From the NCBI RefSeq assembly GCF_001598415.1, contig NZ_BCYX01000027.1, positions 1-59,554 of the forward strand: a stretch of 59,554 bases of DNA. Direction: 5' to 3'. Made by a program: the position numbers and the translations under genes. Position 1 is the first letter of the stretch. Each line of letters starts with the position of its first letter. Of this stretch, positions 42,605 to 50,925 are shown one piece after another. Origin of the DNA: Sphingomonas mali NBRC 15500. GTDB lineage: Bacteria; Pseudomonadota; Alphaproteobacteria; Sphingomonadales; Sphingomonadaceae. The notes beneath the pieces are model-generated. The model was not told where the DNA came from, did not search any database, and was given only the letters and a program-made list of their open reading frames with translations.

Positions 42605-43548
42605 ACTATTGCCTTCCTGGTCTCGATAGGTGCTGGCGCCGACAGCAGAGGGCGGATCGCCTCGGCTGCCGCGCGAAGTTCGGCGCGTGCGGCGGCCGAG
42701 ACGCCGACCGCGCGAAGGAAACCGTGGATCATGCCCGGGGCGATATGGATCGTCGTCGGCACGCCGGCTTGTTCGAGCCGCGCGGCAAACGTGACCGCTT
42801 CGGCGCATAGCGGGTCATGTTCGGCAGCGACGATGTGCGTCGGTGGAAGCTCGGCAAGGTCCTGGCGATCGACCGGCGCCGGGTTGACGTCGAGGCCGCC
42901 GCAACGAGTGAACAAGGCAATGTACTGGCGCACGCGGTCGGTGGTCAGGATCGGATCGAGCGCGGTTTGGTAGGCCGCCGCATCGGGGTTCATCGCGAAC
43001 GTGCCGTAGAAGAGAAGCTGGCAGATCGGGCGAGCGGTGGCGCCGCACGCCAACGCCAGCAGCGCGCCGGCGCTATCCCCGGCCACGGCGATACGCGCCG
43101 GATCGATAGCGAGCGCCCCGGCCTGACGGCCGAGCCAGGCAAAAGCCGCATCGCAATCGGCTTGCGCACCAGCATAGTCGGTTTCCGGCAGGCGGCGATA
43201 CTGCACGCTGGCGACGACCGCGCCGGTCGCTTCGGCCAGTGCCGCGCCGACGATGTCGAAGCTCTCGACGCTGCCGAAAGCAAAACCGCCGCCATGGAAA
43301 TAGCAGATCGCCGGGCGCAGCCCCTCCCCGCCCGGATCGAAAATGCGCAGCGCGATCTCGCGCCCCGGCGCGGCGACAAAGGTGTCGAAGCGCGCAACCT
43401 GGGGCGCATGGCCCTCGGCGTAACGCTGCCCGGTAAGGTCGCCGACCAGCCGCATCGTTTCCATATCGGCGGCAGGTGGCGTCGCGCGAACCAGCACGAC
43501 ATAGCGGTCCATGCCGTCTGCGAGGGCGAGTTCAGCCAACGGCCTCAT
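42601..43548 (-). CDS. Alpha/beta hydrolase of the hormone-sensitive lipase family
   Basis: The 315-residue HSL-type esterase has HGGGF, GDSAGALLAL, Asp in AAEHDPLCAE and His in MIHGFLRA, a complete triad. The ATG at 43548 overlaps the LLM gene end by 17 bases, so they are coupled. It is paralogous to 27508-28440. A likely task is to hydrolyse the ester or lactone produced by the LLM enzyme if that enzyme acts as a Baeyer-Villiger-type monooxygenase. That is inference from order only. Confidence 0.85.
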   Translation of the reverse strand: MRPLAELALADGMDRYVVLVRATPPAADMETMRLVGDLTGQRYAEGHAPQVARFDTFVAAPGREIALRIFDPGGEGLRPAICYFHGGGFAFGSVESFDIVGAALAEATGAVVASVQYRRLPETDYAGAQADCDAAFAWLGRQAGALAIDPARIAVAGDSAGALLALACGATARPICQLLFYGTFAMNPDAAAYQTALDPILTTDRVRQYIALFTRCGGLDVNPAPVDRQDLAELPPTHIVAAEHDPLCAEAVTFAARLEQAGVPTTIHIAPGMIHGFLRAVGVSAAARAELRAAAEAIRPLLSAPAPIETRKAIV

Positions 43549-44722
43549 ACCGCACCTCGACCGTCCGCGTCGCGAGCTCGGCAAGCCGCGGCGCGACTTC
43601 GCGGCCCATCAGCGTCAGATTGTCGGCCGTCTCCTGATGCTCAAGCTCGCCGGCCTGCGCCATCATCAGCAGATTACCGAAGCCGCCGGTTTCGTCGTGG
43701 AACGTCACCAATTGCTCGTAGACTTCGTCAGGCGTGCCGACGAAGAACAGACCCGCCTCCATATACTGCTCGATCGTACCATCGACCGGCAGCGCCTCGC
43801 CATTGCGCAAGCGCGGACGCATCGCGTTGGCGCCGGCCTGGAGCATGCGGATATTCGCATCGACCGGATTGAAGCCGAGCGGATTGCGGAACTGCGGATC
43901 GAGCCGGGCAGCGGTCGTAAAATAGCTCTTCATCTTCTCCGCCCGGGCGAAGGCGGTGGCGCGGTCGCCCGCGCATGAGACCAGCGCCAGATAGGCGAGC
44001 TTGTCCTGGCCAGGCTGCACGCCGTGCTCGGCGAAATAGGCCGCCCGATAACCGCTGAACACCGAGCGGGCGACGGCACCGGACAGGAAGGTCGCGCAGG
44101 TATAGCCGCGCTTGCCATATTCGCGGGCGCTGGTCGCGCTCGACGCGGTCATCCAGATCGGCGGATGTGGCTGCTGGATCGGGCGCGGCCACAAACTGGC
44201 AGTGCGGTAATGGAAATGTTCGCCCTCCCAGGAGAAGTTGTCGCCGGTGTTGGAAAGCGCCGCGAGGATCAGGTCATGCGCTTCCCAGAAGCGGTCCATG
44301 AACCCGGTCGGCTGGCGGTTCGACATGAACAATTCGTACGCTGCGCCCTTGACGAGCCCGACTTCGAGCCGTCCGCCCGACAGGCAGTCGACCATCGCGA
44401 TCTCCTCCGCGACGCGCAGCGGATTGGAGCGGTTGGCGAGCGGGATGCCCAGGGCGAGCAGGCGCGCCTTGCTGGTCTGGCGCGCGAGGACGGCCAGCGT
44501 CGTCATGCACGACGTCGACATGCAGGTCGCGGCGGCGTGATGCTCGTTGACCATGATGTTGAGCCCGACGTCGTCGGCGATCATATATTCGTCGAGATAG
44601 CGGTTGAGCAGCTGCCCGGCCACGACCGGATCGCACTCGCGTTGCGGCAGCGTCACGCGCATCGCGCCCGGCTTCTGGAAGGCGGGGTGATAGGCCTGTT
44701 CGCTGAATTGCCAGATCTTCAT
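43532..44722 (-). CDS. LLM-class flavin-dependent monooxygenase (bacterial-luciferase-like)
   Basis: The 396-residue luciferase-like protein shows NIMVNEHHAAATCM near residue 57, PLRVAEEIAMVDCLSGGRLEVGLV and a PPIWMTASS segment. It is a distant paralog of the protein at 31697. The ATG has GGAGAC upstream, and a hydrolase gene precedes it by 20 bases. A flavin reductase in the same operon argues for a two-component FMNH2-dependent monooxygenase. The substrate is unknown; ring or ketone oxygenation followed by ester hydrolysis would fit the two flanking hydrolases. Confidence 0.87.
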   Translation of the reverse strand: MKIWQFSEQAYHPAFQKPGAMRVTLPQRECDPVVAGQLLNRYLDEYMIADDVGLNIMVNEHHAAATCMSTSCMTTLAVLARQTSKARLLALGIPLANRSNPLRVAEEIAMVDCLSGGRLEVGLVKGAAYELFMSNRQPTGFMDRFWEAHDLILAALSNTGDNFSWEGEHFHYRTASLWPRPIQQPHPPIWMTASSATSAREYGKRGYTCATFLSGAVARSVFSGYRAAYFAEHGVQPGQDKLAYLALVSCAGDRATAFARAEKMKSYFTTAARLDPQFRNPLGFNPVDANIRMLQAGANAMRPRLRNGEALPVDGTIEQYMEAGLFFVGTPDEVYEQLVTFHDETGGFGNLLMMAQAGELEHQETADNLTLMGREVAPRLAELATRTVEVRYEAVG

Positions 44723-44742
44723 CTTTGTCTCCGAGCGGTCGT

Positions 44743-45558
44743 TCAGCGGCCGGCGAAGGCGGCGATGCGGGCGGCGAGCCTGGCAGGCTGGTCGGCATGG
44801 ACGCGGTGGCCGGCGTCCGCGAAGGTCTCGACTTCGGCCCGGGGCAGCGCCGTGCGCCAGTCGTCGCGATATTTGGCGCTGACGATTCCGTCCCCCTCAC
44901 CCCAGACGACGAGAGTCGGGCTGGCGATGCGGTGCGTGCGATCGCCGAGCTTGTGGTTCGACATGTACGGGCTCCAACCGAAATGGCTCGCCGCCTCGTC
45001 ATTGCGCATCAGCCGGCGCAGGCGGTCTTCCGGCAGCGTCGCCAGCGTCTTCATGTCGCTACCGAGCGCGGGCTCGCCGACCTGCATTCGTTTGCCGAGT
45101 TCCTGGCGCGACAGCATGAAGATGTCGGCGACATATTGCTCGCGTCGATCAGCAGTGGGCAGGCCGAGCGGGGAGACCAATACCAGTTGAGCGGCGCGGC
45201 CCGGTTCCTTGGTCAGCATCTCCGCCGCCACCCAGCCGCCAAATGACGTGCCGACGATGACCGGCCGATCGAGCCCGAGCTGGTCGAGCATGTCGAGGTA
45301 GAAATAGCCGAGATCGTCGACGCGGTTGAGGCGCGGCGAGCCTGCGGACGCCCCGAAGCCGGGATGCGAAGGAGCGTAGACGGTGAAGTGCTTCGCCAGT
45401 TCGCGCTGCAGCGGCGCGGCTCCCTCGAGCCCGTCGAGCCCGTGCAGGAACAGAAGCGGCGCACCGTCCCCGGCTACGAAGAATTCGAGTTCGGTGCCCA
45501 GCACGTCGAGTGCCGACACAGTGCCGAAGCTCAGTTCTTCAAGGCCTTGGGACTGCAT
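44743..45558 (-). CDS. Alpha/beta hydrolase (meta-cleavage-product hydrolase-like)
   Basis: The 271-residue protein has the nucleophile elbow GTSFGG near residue 105, Asp in GEGDGIV and His in DAGHRVHAD. Size and motifs resemble C-C bond hydrolases and haloalkane-type esterases. It is the first gene of the seven-gene operon; ATG at 45558 has GGAGAG upstream. It is divergent from a LysR-type regulator across a 96-base gap, so LysR control is likely. Either ester or C-C hydrolysis is possible. Confidence 0.82.
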   Translation of the reverse strand: MQSQGLEELSFGTVSALDVLGTELEFFVAGDGAPLLFLHGLDGLEGAAPLQRELAKHFTVYAPSHPGFGASAGSPRLNRVDDLGYFYLDMLDQLGLDRPVIVGTSFGGWVAAEMLTKEPGRAAQLVLVSPLGLPTADRREQYVADIFMLSRQELGKRMQVGEPALGSDMKTLATLPEDRLRRLMRNDEAASHFGWSPYMSNHKLGDRTHRIASPTLVVWGEGDGIVSAKYRDDWRTALPRAEVETFADAGHRVHADQPARLAARIAAFAGR

Positions 45559-45654
45559 CGCTCTCCACTCGTCTCTTCTTTGCGAGCTGGAGAGTGTTGC
45601 CCGGCGACTGATACGTCCAATTCTTTGTACTTGAGGCTTTGATGCCTGGAAGGT

Positions 45655-46575
45655 ATGGGTATTTCGATGGAGCTACGCCATTTTCGCTATTTCCGCGCGA
45701 TCGGCCGCGAGCAGCATTTCGGCCGCGCCGCGATCGCACTGCGCGTCGCGCAGCCGGCGCTCACGCGGCAAATCCGCGACCTCGAGGCCGAGCTCGGCGT
45801 CGAACTGTTCGAGCGGTTGCCGCGGGGGGTGCGCCTGTCGAGCGCCGGACGCGCCTTCCTCGGCGACGTCGAGGAGATATTGTCGCAGGTCGACCGCGCC
45901 GTCGATCGCGCCAGGCGGCTGGGCAGCGGTCATCTCGGCACGATCCGCGTCGGACTCAGCGAGATCATCGCCGCGCACGACTTCATCTCGCGCGGCCTGT
46001 ACAATTTCCGCGAAAGCGAGCCTTCGGTGGCGCTCGATCTCAAATCGATGGGGTCGGTGAACCAGATTGCCGCGCTCAAGGAAGGCACGCTCGATGTCGG
46101 GCTGATCTATGATGCGCATCTCGACGAGCGCGACCATGAGGTGCTCGACCGCATCTGCCTCGGCTATGGCGAGACGATGCTGGCCGTGCACGAAAGCCAC
46201 CGGCTAGCCGGGCGAACGTCGGTGACGATGGCCGAGATCGCCGAGGAGCCCGCGCTCGGCCCGGCGCGGTTGACCGCACCCGGCTATTACGACCGGCTGA
46301 TGGCGGCGTGCGTCGAGAGCGGCAGCACCCCGCGCATCGTCCAGGAATGTACGACCAACTCGATCCTGCTCAGCCTGGTCTCCGTGGGGATGGGGGTCGG
46401 CTTCGTAACGGCGTCGAGCCAGTCGTCGCCGGCCCACCATATCCAGTTGGTGCCGATCAGCGATCTCGGGCTCAAGTTCGAGGTGCTATTGGTGTGGCGC
46501 AAGCGCGACCGCTCGGCGGCGTTGCAACGCTTCATAGACATGATGGTCCACCAGGCGGGTGTCGCGACCGAGTAG
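45655..46575 (+). CDS. LysR-type transcriptional regulator
   Basis: The 306-residue LysR protein begins with MELRHFRYF and a winged-helix domain (ALRVAQPALTRQIRDLEAELG) and has an effector domain from about residue 95. The ATG at 45655 is given from GGAAGG just upstream; the ATG at 45667, where homology starts, is equally possible. It is divergent from the LLM operon at 45558 and probably controls it, as LysR regulators usually bind the shared gap. Effectors of this family in catabolic operons are usually pathway acids. Confidence 0.9.
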   Translation: MGISMELRHFRYFRAIGREQHFGRAAIALRVAQPALTRQIRDLEAELGVELFERLPRGVRLSSAGRAFLGDVEEILSQVDRAVDRARRLGSGHLGTIRVGLSEIIAAHDFISRGLYNFRESEPSVALDLKSMGSVNQIAALKEGTLDVGLIYDAHLDERDHEVLDRICLGYGETMLAVHESHRLAGRTSVTMAEIAEEPALGPARLTAPGYYDRLMAACVESGSTPRIVQECTTNSILLSLVSVGMGVGFVTASSQSSPAHHIQLVPISDLGLKFEVLLVWRKRDRSAALQRFIDMMVHQAGVATE

Positions 46576-46647
46576 CCATAGTCCTCCCTGCGGGGTGACA
46601 AAAGACGGCGCTCGATCCTGCTACGCGACGGCCAAGAGGAGAGAAGG

Positions 46648-47169
46648 ATGACCGACGCACCGCCGCTCAAGGGCCTGTATCATTTCGCCTATCCCTGTCG
46701 CGACGCGGAAGAGACGCGCCACTTCTACGAGGACATTCTCGGGCTGCCCTTGGTCAATTGCATGATGGCCGAAAAGGTGCCGAGCACCGGCGAAGAGCAG
46801 CCTTATGTGCACTTCTTCTTCGAGCTCGGCGACGGTTCGTACATCGCCTTTTTCGACCTGGGCGGCGAGGAGAAGCCGGCGCCCTCCCCCAACACTCCCG
46901 AATGGGTCCAGCATTTCGCGATCGAGACCGATTCGGTCGACGACGTCGAGGCGATGCGGCGGCGGCTTGCCGAGCACGGGGTCAAGACCACACCGTTGGT
47001 CGATCACGAGTTCGTGCGGTCGATCTATTTCTTCGACCCCAATGGTTTGCGCCTCGAAATCGCGGCGCGAACCGAAGCGCCAGGCTTTCTGGAAGAGGCT
47101 GCCAGCGAGGCGCATGGGGTCCTCGAAGCATGGAACGCGCGCAAGCACGGCGCACCCGCCGCTGGCTGA
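46648..47169 (+). CDS. VOC-superfamily protein (glyoxalase/extradiol-like fold)
   Basis: The 173-residue vicinal-oxygen-chelate protein has HFAYPCRDAEETRHFYEDILG at residues 12-32, VQHFAIET and FFDPNGLRLEI. Potential metal ligands are His12, His in VQHFAI and Glu in LRLEIAA. It may be a small dioxygenase, isomerase or glyoxalase; the reaction is not defined. The ATG has GAGAGAAGG upstream. It lies between LysR and IclR genes, all on the plus strand, with separate spacings of about 70 and 110 bases. Confidence 0.8.
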   Translation: MTDAPPLKGLYHFAYPCRDAEETRHFYEDILGLPLVNCMMAEKVPSTGEEQPYVHFFFELGDGSYIAFFDLGGEEKPAPSPNTPEWVQHFAIETDSVDDVEAMRRRLAEHGVKTTPLVDHEFVRSIYFFDPNGLRLEIAARTEAPGFLEEAASEAHGVLEAWNARKHGAPAAG

Positions 47170-47280
47170 TCGCCTCCTCGTCACCGCGCTTCGCCCCGCT
47201 GCCGATCATTGCCGAATGGACAGATCGGCGGCTGGACGGCAGGAGAGCAGCGGGGAAATGTGACGAGAGGAATCAAACGC

Positions 47281-48093
47281 ATGGCAGACACCGAACAATC
47301 GCGCCGGCGTGTCCAGTCAATCGAAGTGGGGTTCCGCGTGCTGCGCGTGCTGCGCATGGCCGAAGGGCCGCTGCCGCTGCGCGAAATTGCCGCACGCGCC
47401 AACATGCCGCCGAGCAAGGTGCATCTCTATCTCGTCAGCTTCGTGCGCGAAAACATGGCCTATCAGGACCCTCATAACGGCCATTACGGGCTGGGCACCT
47501 TCGCCATCCAGCTCGGCCTGGCCGCGATCCGCCAACTCGACGTGGTCGGGCTCGCTGCCGAAACGCTGACCGAGCTTCGCGACAAGACCGATTGCGCGAT
47601 CTATCTGTCTTTATGGGGCGACCGCGGCCCGTGCATCGTCGCGAAGGCCGACGGCAGGCTGCAAGGCGCGTTCCTGATCCGGCTCGGCTATATCCTGCCG
47701 GTGACGACGTCTGCGACCGGGCTGGTGTTCCTCGCCCATCTGCCGGAGGCCGAGGTCGCTCGCGCGGTGGCGGCGCAGGCCGCCTATGACGCCGCCCGCG
47801 GCGATACCCCCGCGCCGACCAAGGAAGAACTGGCTGAGAGTGGCGAACGAATCCGCCGCGAGGGTTATTCGTCGAGCGCCGGGATGCTCAACCGCAACTT
47901 CGCGGCGATCGCCGCGCCGATCTTCGATCATAGCGGCAAGATCGCCGCGACCATCACGCTACTCGGACCCACCGATTTCATGAGCAAGGCGCGGCTCAAG
48001 GACTTCAGCAAGATGCTGCTGGCATCGACCCAGGCAGTGTCGGAGCGGATGGGCGCGCTTCCCAAGCCGGTCGAGAAGCCTGCCAAGGGCTGA
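47281..48093 (+). CDS. IclR-type transcriptional regulator
   Basis: The 270-residue IclR-family regulator has an N-terminal winged helix (SIEVGFRVLRVLRMAEGPLP, REIAARANMPPSKVHLYL) and a C-terminal effector domain (VVGLAAETLTELRDKTD, TSATGLVFLAHLP, GYSSSAGMLN). Family members control aromatic catabolic operons such as pob, pca and others. The ATG at 47281 is preceded by GAGAGG; a GTG at 47260 is less likely. It is convergent to the extradiol gene. It is one candidate for binding motif A or B. Confidence 0.9.
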   Translation: MADTEQSRRRVQSIEVGFRVLRVLRMAEGPLPLREIAARANMPPSKVHLYLVSFVRENMAYQDPHNGHYGLGTFAIQLGLAAIRQLDVVGLAAETLTELRDKTDCAIYLSLWGDRGPCIVAKADGRLQGAFLIRLGYILPVTTSATGLVFLAHLPEAEVARAVAAQAAYDAARGDTPAPTKEELAESGERIRREGYSSSAGMLNRNFAAIAAPIFDHSGKIAATITLLGPTDFMSKARLKDFSKMLLASTQAVSERMGALPKPVEKPAKG

Positions 48094-48121
48094 TCCCCAA
48101 GCTGGCGCTGGCCCTCTCGAC

Positions 48122-49066
48122 CTACGTCGCCCCCCGCACGAAATCCGGCGCGCGGCGGCCTGCCGCGGCGGCGTCGAGACGAAGCTTGCGGGCTTCGGCA
48201 CGTTTGGCGTCGTCGAGCCACGACCGTTCGTGACCCCACAGGCTGGGGCCGTAATCGCATTCGAACGGCTGCCACGTCGCCGGGTCGATCGAGCGCCCAC
48301 CCCAACCCAACTCGACCATGAAGTCCGATGGCGTGCGGGCGTAGAAGCTGGTCATAAAATCGTTGGTGTGGCGGCCGAGCGTGACGCCGACACGGCCCTC
48401 CTCCAGCTGGGCGAGGTCATAGGCCTGGCCGACATCGTCGAGCGAATCGAGCTCGACCATCAGGTGGTGAAAGCCGTCGACGCCGGTCTCGATCGCGGCA
48501 AAGCTGTGATGGCGGCTGTTGAGATGAAAGAAGAACGCCTTGAACGGGCGCAGCGCATAGTCGCTGAGGCGGAAGCCGAGCAGGTCGACGTAAAAGGGCA
48601 GCACCGCATCGAGCGATCGGACGGTCAGAACGACGTGACCGAGCCCAAGCGGTCCGGTGCGAAAGCCGCTGAGCGCGCGGCCGGGGACGAAGGCCGAGGA
48701 CGCCGCGGCGGCGCCGTGGAAGAATTCGAGGCGATTGCCTGCGGGATCATGCGCGATGACCAGCTCGGCGACACGGCGTCGCTCGGCCTCGAGCGACGTA
48801 CCTGGGATGACCGGATGGTCGGCGTCGGACAGCCGCGTCGCCAGCCGCGCCAGGGCCGCGCCATCGGCGACTTCCCAGCCCATCGCGCTGACGCCCTCGC
48901 ATGCGCCGCTTTCGACGAACAGGCGACCCGCGCGATCGTCGGTGCGCAACGCAAAGCCGTGTGCGGCCCGATCGGTAAGCTGCATGCCGAGGAGATCGGT
49001 GGCGAAACTCGCCCAGGCATCGACCCGCGCGGTGGTGACTCCGATATAGCCGAGTGCCTGCAGCAT
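48122..49066 (-). CDS. Type I extradiol ring-cleavage dioxygenase (BphC-like)
   Basis: The 314-residue two-domain VOC dioxygenase has the iron ligands His144 (LGHVVLTV), His201 (FHHLMVEL) and Glu252 (FMVELGWG). The second-sphere GRHTND (His233) and Tyr242 are also present. It would cleave a catechol next to its hydroxyls using Fe(II) and oxygen. The usual TPSGF is TPSDF here, which may change the pocket. The ATG at 49066 has no clear ribosome site, and a perfect dyad lies 14-28 bases upstream. It follows the MarR gene by 43 bases. Ring type and substrate are unknown. Confidence 0.88.
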   Translation of the reverse strand: MLQALGYIGVTTARVDAWASFATDLLGMQLTDRAAHGFALRTDDRAGRLFVESGACEGVSAMGWEVADGAALARLATRLSDADHPVIPGTSLEAERRRVAELVIAHDPAGNRLEFFHGAAAASSAFVPGRALSGFRTGPLGLGHVVLTVRSLDAVLPFYVDLLGFRLSDYALRPFKAFFFHLNSRHHSFAAIETGVDGFHHLMVELDSLDDVGQAYDLAQLEEGRVGVTLGRHTNDFMTSFYARTPSDFMVELGWGGRSIDPATWQPFECDYGPSLWGHERSWLDDAKRAEARKLRLDAAAAGRRAPDFVRGAT

Positions 49067-49069
49067 GGA

Positions 49070-49094
49070 ACGAACGCTATTCGGTAATACCGAA
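49070..49094 (-). promoter_or_regulatory. Perfect dyad with overlapping motif A site (A11) before the extradiol gene
   Basis: TTCGGTA-A-TACCGAA (49080-49094) is a perfect 7-bp inverted repeat. A motif A match, CCGAATAGCGTTCGT on the minus strand (49070-49084), overlaps its left half. Both lie within the 43-base gap between marR-like and extradiol genes, so they could repress extradiol transcription separately from marR. Confidence 0.6.
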
Positions 49095-49109
49095 GAACGC
49101 CAGTCGAGA

Positions 49110-49631
49110 TTAAGGCCGCTGCACTCCGGGCCGGCTATATTCGGGAGTGAACTCCTCGACATCCACAGCGTGATTGCCGTTCGAGGCGCTGAGCGACGCC
49201 AGCAGCCGCGTGAGGTAGCCGCGCAATATTTCCAACTCGTCGCCATCCAACGGCGTCAGCAATTCGGCTTCGAGCGCGCGGGTGTCCCTCTGGAGCTTCT
49301 TCAGCGCGTCCTTGCCGGTCGCGGTCAGGCTCAATTCGAGCAGGCGTTTGTTGGCGCTGCTAACGCGGCGATCGATCAGCCCCTTGGATTCGAGCAAGGC
49401 GATCTGCTTGATCATCGTCTGCGGTTTGACGTCGTAGAGACGCGACAATTCGGCCGAAGACATGTTCGGCCGCGTCGAGAGCGTCGTCAGAATCCGGAAC
49501 TGCACGGCGGTCACACCGAGCGGATTGAGCACCGATTCCAGCCGCACATACGCCTTGTACTGCACTTGCTTGACCAGATGCAGGATCGAGGGCGGATTTC
49601 GATCGGTAGTTGCGCGAACGGCTTTCCCCAT
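49110..49631 (-). CDS. MarR-type transcriptional regulator
   Basis: The 173-residue MarR-family protein has the winged-helix core VTAVQFRILTTLSTRP, SSAELSRLYDVKPQTMIKQI and the wing IDRRVSSANKRLLELSLTATG. MarR proteins often repress catabolic operons and are released by CoA thioesters or phenolic acids; FerC, which controls ferAB in a sphingomonad, is of this type. The gene lies between a MetE-like gene and the extradiol gene on the same strand. A perfect dyad just downstream is a good candidate operator. It is also a candidate for binding motif A. Confidence 0.9.
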   Translation of the reverse strand: MGKAVRATTDRNPPSILHLVKQVQYKAYVRLESVLNPLGVTAVQFRILTTLSTRPNMSSAELSRLYDVKPQTMIKQIALLESKGLIDRRVSSANKRLLELSLTATGKDALKKLQRDTRALEAELLTPLDGDELEILRGYLTRLLASLSASNGNHAVDVEEFTPEYSRPGVQRP

Positions 49632-49670
49632 CCACCCTTAGTGTCCGATCGTGTCGAATCTGTCCAGAGT

Positions 49671-49701
49671 CCGGCGGTGCGGTACTTCGCCGCACCGCCG
49701 G
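49671..49701 (-). terminator. Strong stem-loop after the MetE-like copy 3 gene
   Basis: CCGGCGGTGCGG (49671-49682) pairs perfectly with CCGCACCGCCGG (49690-49701) across a 7-base loop. It is eight bases downstream of the MetE-like stop and before marR. There is no T-tract, so it may terminate weakly or stabilise the 3' end. Confidence 0.55.
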
Positions 49702-49708
49702 CCTGTGT

Positions 49709-50914
49709 TCAGCCCTTGAGCTTCTTGGTGGCGATTGCCGCGCCTTCGGCCATCGCCGCCAGCTTGGCCCACACCACTTCGGGATGACCGACGCGCGAGC
49801 CGATGCCGCAATCGGTCCCGCCCTGGATATTCTCCATGCCGACAAGCTTACCGACATTGACCAGCCGCTCGGCGACCAGCTCAGGATGTTCGACCAGGTC
49901 GGTCATATGGCCGACAACGCCGGGGCAGATGATTTTGCCGGCGGGAAGCTTGACGTCCTCCCAGATGCGCCACTCGTGCGCGTGGCGGACATTGCTCGCC
50001 TCGAACGTGTAGCACTGCGCGTTGATCTTGAGCATCAGGTCGACGATGTTCTTGAACTCGATGTCGTGAACATGCGGGCGATGGCCGCTTCCCCAGCACA
50101 TGTGGAAGCGGATCTGCTCCTCGGGCAGACCCTCGACCGCATGGTTGATCACCTCGACCGCGAATTCCAGATAGTCGCGATACTGGTCGACCGACCAATC
50201 GGGATAGAACATCCAGCTCGTCGCGAATTCGGGCTCGTCGATCTGGACGATCAACCCGGCGTCGGTGATCGCCTTATATTCCTCGCGCATCGCCGCGCCG
50301 ACCGCCATCATGTAATCGCGCTCGTCGCGATAGAAAGCGTTGCGCGCGCCGGCGCCGGCGCTAAGCGGCCCGAGAGCGGCGATGAAGCCATCGACATCGC
50401 TCTTTCCCTCGAGACCCTTCTTGAGCGCGTCGATATCCTTCGCGATCTCGGCCTGACCGATATAGGTCAGCGCGCTCGTGCAGACCTTTTCGGTGGTCGG
50501 GCGCTTGGGAACATTGCCGGGCGTCATGAAGCCTGGGCGGACCGGGCCGCCGGCGCCGGCGAACCACAGGCCGGATTCATAGAAACCCGGGAAATCGCGG
50601 CGGTCGCGCTCGCCAGGGCCGGCGCGCTTTGACGGCGCGGCGGGGTCGCGCGGCAGCGATTCCCAGCCGGTCACGCGCTGCTGGATATAGCTGGTGTAGC
50701 TGCCCATGTTGGCGGCCTTCACATATTCGCCGTCGTTGATGATATCGACGCCGCATTCGATCTGCTTATCGACGACTTCGCGCACCGCTTTGGGCAGCCG
50801 CACCGCGATCTCCGCCTGCTTGGTGTCGGCATCCACGAGCAGGGCGTCGAGATCGGCGGGGCGCGGCAGATTCCCGCCGTGAGTCGTCAGGATATGGTCC
50901 GTGGAACGCCGCAT
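49709..50914 (-). CDS. MetE-like (cobalamin-independent methionine synthase II family) zinc protein, copy 3
   Basis: The 401-residue protein keeps the MetE zinc ligands: His271 and Cys273 (FHMCWG), Glu305 (FEASN) and Cys369 (GTDCGI). It also keeps the thiol-binding QIDEPEF near residue 224, which copy 1 lacks. It has no N-terminal MetE half. It is similar to copy 1 in length and in TTHxG, KNIVDLMLKI and HEWRIWEDVKLP segments. The ATG has AGGAGAAGAG upstream, and it follows an NHL-repeat gene by 11 bases. A methyl or alkyl transfer to a thiol is the expected chemistry. Confidence 0.83.
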   Translation of the reverse strand: MRRSTDHILTTHGGNLPRPADLDALLVDADTKQAEIAVRLPKAVREVVDKQIECGVDIINDGEYVKAANMGSYTSYIQQRVTGWESLPRDPAAPSKRAGPGERDRRDFPGFYESGLWFAGAGGPVRPGFMTPGNVPKRPTTEKVCTSALTYIGQAEIAKDIDALKKGLEGKSDVDGFIAALGPLSAGAGARNAFYRDERDYMMAVGAAMREEYKAITDAGLIVQIDEPEFATSWMFYPDWSVDQYRDYLEFAVEVINHAVEGLPEEQIRFHMCWGSGHRPHVHDIEFKNIVDLMLKINAQCYTFEASNVRHAHEWRIWEDVKLPAGKIICPGVVGHMTDLVEHPELVAERLVNVGKLVGMENIQGGTDCGIGSRVGHPEVVWAKLAAMAEGAAIATKKLKG

Positions 50915-50925
50915 TGTCTCTTCTC

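Noticed and set aside
45559..45654. LysR box (T-N11-A) in the divergent gap
   Set aside because: Several weak T-N11-A patterns exist, none with clear dyad symmetry, so no specific site is called.
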